A DNA stretch of 35,193 bases from an uncultured beta proteobacterium (GTDB taxonomy: Bacteria; Pseudomonadota; Gammaproteobacteria; Burkholderiales; SG8-41): NCBI GenBank assembly GCA_903913965.1, contig CAIWNB010000051.1, positions 1 to 35,193 of the forward strand, in the 5' to 3' direction. The notes under the pieces are model-generated. The model was not told the origin of the DNA, did no database searches, and was given only the letters and a program-made list of their open reading frames with translations. This document shows positions 30,724-35,193 of the stretch, piece by piece (the first letter of the stretch is position 1; the number at the start of each line of letters is the position of its first letter). The position numbers and the translations under genes were made by a program.

Positions 30724-32028
30724 ATGAGCGACGGAGCAAACCATGAAATCAAAACCGGCATATCAACCGACGTTGCAGTCAATGCGGATAGCGAGCGGCG
30801 CGAATTTCTGCGTCGTGGCAGCCTGCTGACAGGGGCGGCCATCATGAGTCTTGTGCCTGATGCAATCCGCAGTGGAGCCTGGGCTGCGGGTTCCGACGCG
30901 CCGGAGAAAACCGAGGTGAAGATCGGTTTCATCCCGCTCACCGATTGTTCGAGCGTGGTGATGGCCTCGGTCATGGAATTCGACAAAAAATACGGCATCA
31001 AGATCGTGCCGACCAAAGAAGCGTCATGGGCCTCGGTGCGCGACAAGCTGGTCAATGGCGAACTCGATGCGGCGCATGTGCTCTACGGCCTCATTTACGG
31101 CGTGCAGATGGGTATCGGCGGACCGAAGAGAGATATGGCCGTGCTGATGAACCTCAATCACAACGGTCAGGCGATCACGCTCTCGAAGAAACTCAATGAG
31201 AAAGGTGTCAAGGACGGCGCTACGCTGAAGGCGCTGATGGACAAGGAAAAGCGCGAATACACCTTTGCGCAAACCTTCCCGACTGGCACCCACGCGATGT
31301 GGCTGTACTACTGGCTCGCGGCCAACGGGATCAACCCGTTCACCGACACGAAAACAATCACGGTGCCGCCACCGCAAATGGTCGCCAATATGCGCGTCGG
31401 CAACATGGACGGCTATTGCGTGGGCGAACCCTGGAACAACCGCGCCATCGTCGACGGCATTGGTTTCACCGCCGAAACCACACAGGCGATCTGGAAGGAT
31501 CATCCGGAAAAAACGCTGGGCACCACCGATGAATGGGTGAAGAAATACCCAAACACGGCGCGCGCCATGACCGCCGCGATACTCGAAGCCGGACGCTGGA
31601 TTGATTCATCGTTGTCGAATCGGCAGAAGACTGCGCAAACAGTCGCTGACAAGTCCTATGTGAACACGGATTCCGACGTGATCCTCGCACGCATGCTGGG
31701 GCGTTACGACAACGGCATCGGCAAGAAGTGGGACGAGCCCGATTACATGAAGTTCTACAACGAGGGCACGGTCAACTATCCGTATCTTTCCGACGGCATG
31801 TGGTTCCTCACCCAGCATCGTCGCTGGGGCCTGTTGAAAGAAGATCCGGATTATCTGGCCGTCGCGAAAAAGGTCAACCGCATCGATATTTACAAACAGG
31901 CGGCGGCTGCGGCGCAGGTACCATTGCCGAAATCGGATTTGCGTACCTCCAAGTTGATCGACGGCGTGGTGTGGGACGGCAAGGATCCGAAGAAATACGC
32001 GAGCAGTTTCAAAATCAAGGCGGGCTGA
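30724..32028 (+). CDS. nrtA: Nitrate ABC transporter substrate-binding protein
   Basis: A 434-residue NrtA/CmpA-family periplasmic protein that captures nitrate (possibly nitrite). The N-terminus carries a twin-arginine motif, ERREFLRRG (24-32, R25-R26), followed by a hydrophobic stretch to about residue 55, so export is by Tat. The mature part has VKIGFIPLTDCSSVVMASVM and later GYCVGEPWNNRA, both typical of this family. The export signal separates it from cytoplasmic NasS, which has the same fold. The ribosome site AGGAG lies 7 bases before ATG 30724. It is first in nrtA-nrtB-nrtD, under the sigma-54 promoter and ANTAR attenuator. Confidence 0.93.
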   Translation: MSDGANHEIKTGISTDVAVNADSERREFLRRGSLLTGAAIMSLVPDAIRSGAWAAGSDAPEKTEVKIGFIPLTDCSSVVMASVMEFDKKYGIKIVPTKEASWASVRDKLVNGELDAAHVLYGLIYGVQMGIGGPKRDMAVLMNLNHNGQAITLSKKLNEKGVKDGATLKALMDKEKREYTFAQTFPTGTHAMWLYYWLAANGINPFTDTKTITVPPPQMVANMRVGNMDGYCVGEPWNNRAIVDGIGFTAETTQAIWKDHPEKTLGTTDEWVKKYPNTARAMTAAILEAGRWIDSSLSNRQKTAQTVADKSYVNTDSDVILARMLGRYDNGIGKKWDEPDYMKFYNEGTVNYPYLSDGMWFLTQHRRWGLLKEDPDYLAVAKKVNRIDIYKQAAAAAQVPLPKSDLRTSKLIDGVVWDGKDPKKYASSFKIKAG

Positions 32029-32029
32029 A

Positions 32030-32944
32030 ATGACGGCAACGATATTGAAACACGAGAAGTTCGGCGCGACGCCACCGGCTGCCGCTACCGCGGTGGCGGT
32101 GGCGCCGGCGGCGCCCGCGGCGAGTGACGATGCGCCGCCGGTACGCCGGCACGTGCCGCTGGTGGAAAAATACGGCGACGAAATCGCCGGCTTTTTCCGC
32201 GCGGCCATTCCGGTGTTCTTCGGTCTGGCGATGTTCGTTGCCATCTGGGCGATGTTGTCGGCGCACAGCACGCTGCCCGGCCCGCTGAAAACCCTGCATT
32301 CGGCAATCGCCATCTTTAGCGATCCGTTTTATCGCAAGGGGCCCAATGATCAGGGTATCGGTTGGAACATCCTGATGTCGCTTGGCCGCGTTGGTATTGG
32401 CTTCGGCATGGCGGCGCTGATCGGCATACCGCTGGGTTTCATGATCGGGCGTTTTCGTTTTCTCGCGCGCATGACCTCGCCCATCATCAGCCTGCTGCGT
32501 CCGGTGTCACCGCTGGCGTGGCTGCCGATCGGTTTGCTGGTGTTCAAGGCGGCGAATCCGGCGGCGATCTGGGTGATCTTCATCTCCAGCATCTGGCCGA
32601 TGATCGTTAACACGGCAGTCGGCGTGCGCGAGGTGCCGCAGGATTATCTGAACGTCGCCAAGGTGCTGAATCTCTCGGAGTGGAAGGTCTTCACGCGCAT
32701 CCTGTTTCCTGCCGCGCTGCCTTTCGTCTTGACCGGGATACGCCTGTCGATCGGTGTGGCCTGGCTGGTGATTGTCGCCGCAGAAATGCTGACTGGTGGG
32801 GTGGGCATCGGCTTCTGGGTGTGGGACGAGTGGAACAACCTGAACGTCGAACACATCATCATCGCGATCTTCGTGGTTGGCATTGTTGGCTTGCTGCTCG
32901 AACAGATGCTGATGTTGATCGCGCGTCGCTTCGAATACCGCTAA
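32030..32944 (+). CDS. nrtB: Nitrate ABC transporter permease
   Basis: A 304-residue inner-membrane protein of the NrtB/TauC type. A charged N-terminal tail rich in Ala and Pro (about 1-55) precedes six hydrophobic segments. The cytoplasmic EAA-type loop, VPQDYLNVAKVLNLSEWKVF followed by TRILFPAALP (about 205-232), is where the ATPase docks. The long Ala-rich N-terminus is a little unusual. Its ATG lies one base after the nrtA stop, so translation is coupled. Confidence 0.92.
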   Translation: MTATILKHEKFGATPPAAATAVAVAPAAPAASDDAPPVRRHVPLVEKYGDEIAGFFRAAIPVFFGLAMFVAIWAMLSAHSTLPGPLKTLHSAIAIFSDPFYRKGPNDQGIGWNILMSLGRVGIGFGMAALIGIPLGFMIGRFRFLARMTSPIISLLRPVSPLAWLPIGLLVFKAANPAAIWVIFISSIWPMIVNTAVGVREVPQDYLNVAKVLNLSEWKVFTRILFPAALPFVLTGIRLSIGVAWLVIVAAEMLTGGVGIGFWVWDEWNNLNVEHIIIAIFVVGIVGLLLEQMLMLIARRFEYR

Positions 32945-32956
32945 CCGGGGGCTGCC

Positions 32957-33748
32957 ATGGAAAAATTCGTATTGGTCGAGAATATCGGCATGAGCTTCAA
33001 AACGCCGCGTGGTACTTTTGTCGCACTCAAGGATATCAACCTCTCCATCAGCGAGGGCGAGTTTGTCACCTTGATCGGTCACTCGGGTTGCGGCAAATCC
33101 ACATTGCTCAATCTGGTTGCCGGACTGACGGAGCCGACCGCCGGCGTGTTGATCTGCGCCGGACGCGAAATCGCCGGCCCCGGCCCGGATCGCGGGGTGG
33201 TGTTTCAGAACCACTCGCTGCTGCCGTGGCTGACCTGCGCGGAGAACATCTATCTGGCGGTGGAGCGCGTCTTCGGTGCCAGCGAGAACCGCGCCCAGTT
33301 GAAGGCGCGCACCCTGAAGGCGCTTGATCTGGTACAGCTCGGACATGCCGCTGACAAACGGCCGAATGAAATTTCCGGCGGCATGAAGCAGCGGGTTGGT
33401 ATCGCCCGCGCGTTGTCGATCGAGCCCAAGGTCTTGCTGCTCGACGAACCCTTCGGCGCGCTCGACGCCTTGACCCGCGCCCATCTGCAGGACGAATTGC
33501 TGAAGATCGTCGCCAAGACCAGGAGCACGGTGTTGATGGTCACGCATGACGTCGATGAGGCGGTGTTGTTGTCGGATCGCATCGTCATGATGACTAACGG
33601 TCCGGCGGCGACCATCGGCGATATCGTCAGCGTTGATCTCGCGCGTCCGCGCGACCGCCTGGCGCTGGTCAAGGACGCCGGCTATCACCAGTTACGCGGC
33701 CGTGTGCTGGAGTTCCTGTATCAGAAACAACTGCGCCCGGCGGCGTGA
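32957..33748 (+). CDS. nrtD: Nitrate ABC transporter ATP-binding protein
   Basis: A 263-residue ABC ATPase that drives nitrate import with NrtB. All core motifs are present: Walker A GHSGCGKST (41-49), Q-loop Q84, signature SGGMKQ (140-145), Walker B VLLLDEP (159-165) and switch His (197). It lacks the C-terminal NrtA-like domain of cyanobacterial NrtC, so the transporter has a single simple ATPase type, as in NrtD. The gap from nrtB is 12 bp. The methyltransferase follows. Confidence 0.92.
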   Translation: MEKFVLVENIGMSFKTPRGTFVALKDINLSISEGEFVTLIGHSGCGKSTLLNLVAGLTEPTAGVLICAGREIAGPGPDRGVVFQNHSLLPWLTCAENIYLAVERVFGASENRAQLKARTLKALDLVQLGHAADKRPNEISGGMKQRVGIARALSIEPKVLLLDEPFGALDALTRAHLQDELLKIVAKTRSTVLMVTHDVDEAVLLSDRIVMMTNGPAATIGDIVSVDLARPRDRLALVKDAGYHQLRGRVLEFLYQKQLRPAA

Positions 33749-33764
33749 TGCAAAGGTGAATACG

Positions 33765-34520
33765 ATGAAACGTCTGGCGGGCAGGGTATGTTTGATCGGT
33801 GCCGGACCGGGGGACCCGGAGCTGCTGACCTTGAAGGCGGTGCGTGCGCTGGCGGCGGCTGATGTCGTCTTGATCGATGATCTGGTCGACCGTCGTGTGC
33901 TGGAGCATGCCCCGCAGGCGCGCGTCATCGCCGTTGGCAAGCGCGGCGGCTGCAAATCAACGCCGCAAGCATTCATTGAAAAACTGATGGTGCGACTGGC
34001 GCGCCGCGGTGCGGTGGTGGCGCGCGTCAAGGGCGGTGACCCCTTCGTTTTTGGACGCGGCGGCGAAGAAGTGCTGGCGCTGGCGGCGGCCGGTATCGAG
34101 TGCAGCGTGATCCCCGGGATTACCGCTGGCGTCGGCGTGCCGGCCTCACTCGGCATTCCGGTTACGCATCGTGATCTGGCGCGCGGCGTGACCTTTGTTA
34201 CCGCACATGCGCGTGACGGCGGCGCCCCTGATTGGGCGGCGCTGGCGCGCACCGGCACCACGCTGGTGATTTACATGGGCATGCAGCGCATTGCCGCGAT
34301 TACTGCCGCGCTGGTCGAGGCGGGAATGGCGGCGACGCCGGCGGCGGTGATTGAACACGGGACCACGGCACGCGAGCGCAGCGTGACGGGATGTGTCGAA
34401 AACATCGCGGCAAAGGCTGCAGCTGCCGGCCTGGGCAGCCCGGCATTGATCGTGATTGGCGCGGTGGTGGATCTGGCCGCGCAACAGGCGCAGACCTTGC
34501 CATTGCGGCAGTCGGCTTAG
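33765..34520 (+). CDS. cobA: Uroporphyrinogen-III C-methyltransferase (SUMT)
   Basis: A 251-residue SAM-dependent enzyme that methylates uroporphyrinogen III twice to precorrin-2, the step toward siroheme, the cofactor of nitrite reductase. Visible motifs are VCLIGAGPGDPELLTLKA (8-25), RVKGGDPFVFGRGGEE and the SAM-binding PGITAGVGVPASLGIPVTHR. It is the single-domain form, without the CysG dehydrogenase/ferrochelatase part, so precorrin-2 must be finished elsewhere. I chose ATG 33765, just after a GGTGA ribosome site; the longer frame from 33633 overlaps nrtD. Placement between nrtD and nirB matches its job. Confidence 0.92.
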   Translation: MKRLAGRVCLIGAGPGDPELLTLKAVRALAAADVVLIDDLVDRRVLEHAPQARVIAVGKRGGCKSTPQAFIEKLMVRLARRGAVVARVKGGDPFVFGRGGEEVLALAAAGIECSVIPGITAGVGVPASLGIPVTHRDLARGVTFVTAHARDGGAPDWAALARTGTTLVIYMGMQRIAAITAALVEAGMAATPAAVIEHGTTARERSVTGCVENIAAKAAAAGLGSPALIVIGAVVDLAAQQAQTLPLRQSA

Positions 34521-34539
34521 TAACGAGGGAGAAAGCACA

Positions 34540-35193
34540 ATGAAAAAATTAAAACTGGTGATGGTCGGCAATGGCATGGCGGGCGTGCGCGCCCTTGAGG
34601 AACTGTTGAAGATCGCCCCCGACCTCTACGACATCACGGTGTTCGGTGCCGAGCCGCATGCCAATTACAACCGTATCCTGCTCTCACCGGTCCTGGCCGG
34701 CGAGATGACGTTGCAGGACATCATGTTGAACGATGTCGACTGGTATGCGACCAACCACATCACGCTGCATCTGAACAAGAAGATTGAGAAGATCGACCGC
34801 GTGGCACGCAAGGTGGTCGCCGCCGATGGTACCGAGGCGCCATACGACCGCCTGTTGCTGGCCACCGGTTCGAATCCTTTCATCCTGCCGGTGCCCGGCG
34901 CAACACTCGACGGTGTGATCAGTTATCGCGATATCCAGGACACCAACGCGATGATCGAGGCCGCGGCAAAATATCAGAATGCGGTGGTGATCGGCGGCGG
35001 CTTGTTGGGTCTTGAAGCGGCCAACGGTCTCAAGCTGCGCGGCATGAATGTCACGGTGGTGCACCTGATGGATTGGTTGATGGAGCGCCAGCTCGATCGC
35101 ACGGCGGCCGGCATGTTGCAGAAAACACTCGAAGCCAAGGGGCTCGCTTTCAAACTCAAAACGCAGACGGCGGAAATCGTCGGCAGCGAAGAC
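34540..35193 (+). CDS. nirB: Nitrite reductase (NADH) large subunit, N-terminal part (cut by window end)
   Basis: The frame starts at ATG 34540 after GAGGGAGAAAG and stays open to the last base, giving 218 residues. The N-terminal FAD-binding fold begins KLKLVMVGNGMAGVRALEEL, followed by EPHANYNRILLSPVLAGE, typical of NirB. ATGSNPF ends the first FAD segment, and the second dinucleotide-binding fold has VVIGGGLLGLEAANGL (about 148-163). NirB with NirD reduces nitrite to ammonium using NAD(P)H. The siroheme and [4Fe-4S] domains lie beyond the window. Other FAD pyridine-nucleotide oxidoreductases share this part, but context favours nirB. Confidence 0.88.
   Translation, partial: MKKLKLVMVGNGMAGVRALEELLKIAPDLYDITVFGAEPHANYNRILLSPVLAGEMTLQDIMLNDVDWYATNHITLHLNKKIEKIDRVARKVVAADGTEAPYDRLLLATGSNPFILPVPGATLDGVISYRDIQDTNAMIEAAAKYQNAVVIGGGLLGLEAANGLKLRGMNVTVVHLMDWLMERQLDRTAAGMLQKTLEAKGLAFKLKTQTAEIVGSED

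Noticed and set aside
1..35193. CRISPR array or insertion sequence
   Set aside because: No regularly spaced direct repeats, no transposase gene and no paired terminal repeats were seen.

Overview
The window looks like a chromosomal stretch of a GC-rich betaproteobacterium. This is inferred from gene content: many orphan Bug/TctC binding proteins, a surface-adhesin E-family protein, a YbiB-NasT-NrtABD-NasA nitrate gene set, and sigma-54/NtrC-type promoters. No taxonomic marker gene is present, so the assignment is tentative.

Layout. 1-1222 is the end of a lambda-like prophage: a small basic ORF, then a tail assembly protein I homologue, then about 300 bp of noncoding DNA. It stops at the 3' half of a tRNA-Lys(CTT) gene (1178-1222), which reads as an attachment site. 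1430-4965 is housekeeping-like: a GGDEF diguanylate cyclase, a MinD/FlhG-like ATPase, two small proteins and an MFS permease. 5012-25294 is a large accessory catabolic and uptake region with six Bug-type periplasmic binding proteins, two MmgE/PrpD proteins, two UbiD-family decarboxylases, two metal-dependent amidohydrolases and a CoxM-CoxS-CoxL molybdenum hydroxylase. It also holds a short plus-strand operon (10006-12814) headed by a UGSC-family selenoprotein. That gene has an in-frame TGA (10303-10305) followed by a SECIS-like hairpin. 25316-25657 is a lone HPt protein. 25976-35193 is an assimilatory nitrate cluster: nasA, ybiB-like, nasT (ANTAR), nrtA-nrtB-nrtD, a uroporphyrinogen-III methyltransferase, and the start of nirB running off the window.

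How the genes may work together. The nitrate cluster forms a complete logic. NrtABD imports nitrate, NasA reduces it to nitrite, NirB reduces nitrite to ammonium, and the methyltransferase makes the siroheme precursor. Two near-consensus sigma-54 promoters sit before nasA and nrtA, and an NtrC-like palindrome lies upstream of nrtA. The nrtA leader has a two-hexaloop ANTAR RNA motif overlapping an intrinsic terminator, which is the expected target of the neighbouring NasT. The catabolic region is arranged in three transcription units: PrpD-Bug-Bug-PrpD (minus), UGSC-partner-Bug (plus), and CoxM-CoxS-CoxL-amidohydrolase-Bug-Bug-UbiD-Bug-amidohydrolase (minus), with a second UbiD diverging. Uptake and breakdown of an aromatic or heterocyclic carboxylate is a reasonable guess, but the substrate cannot be read from sequence.

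The most notable items are the UGSC selenoprotein with its tightly coupled partner of unknown function, the ANTAR attenuator, and the sigma-54 element that abuts the nasA start codon and implies a leaderless message.
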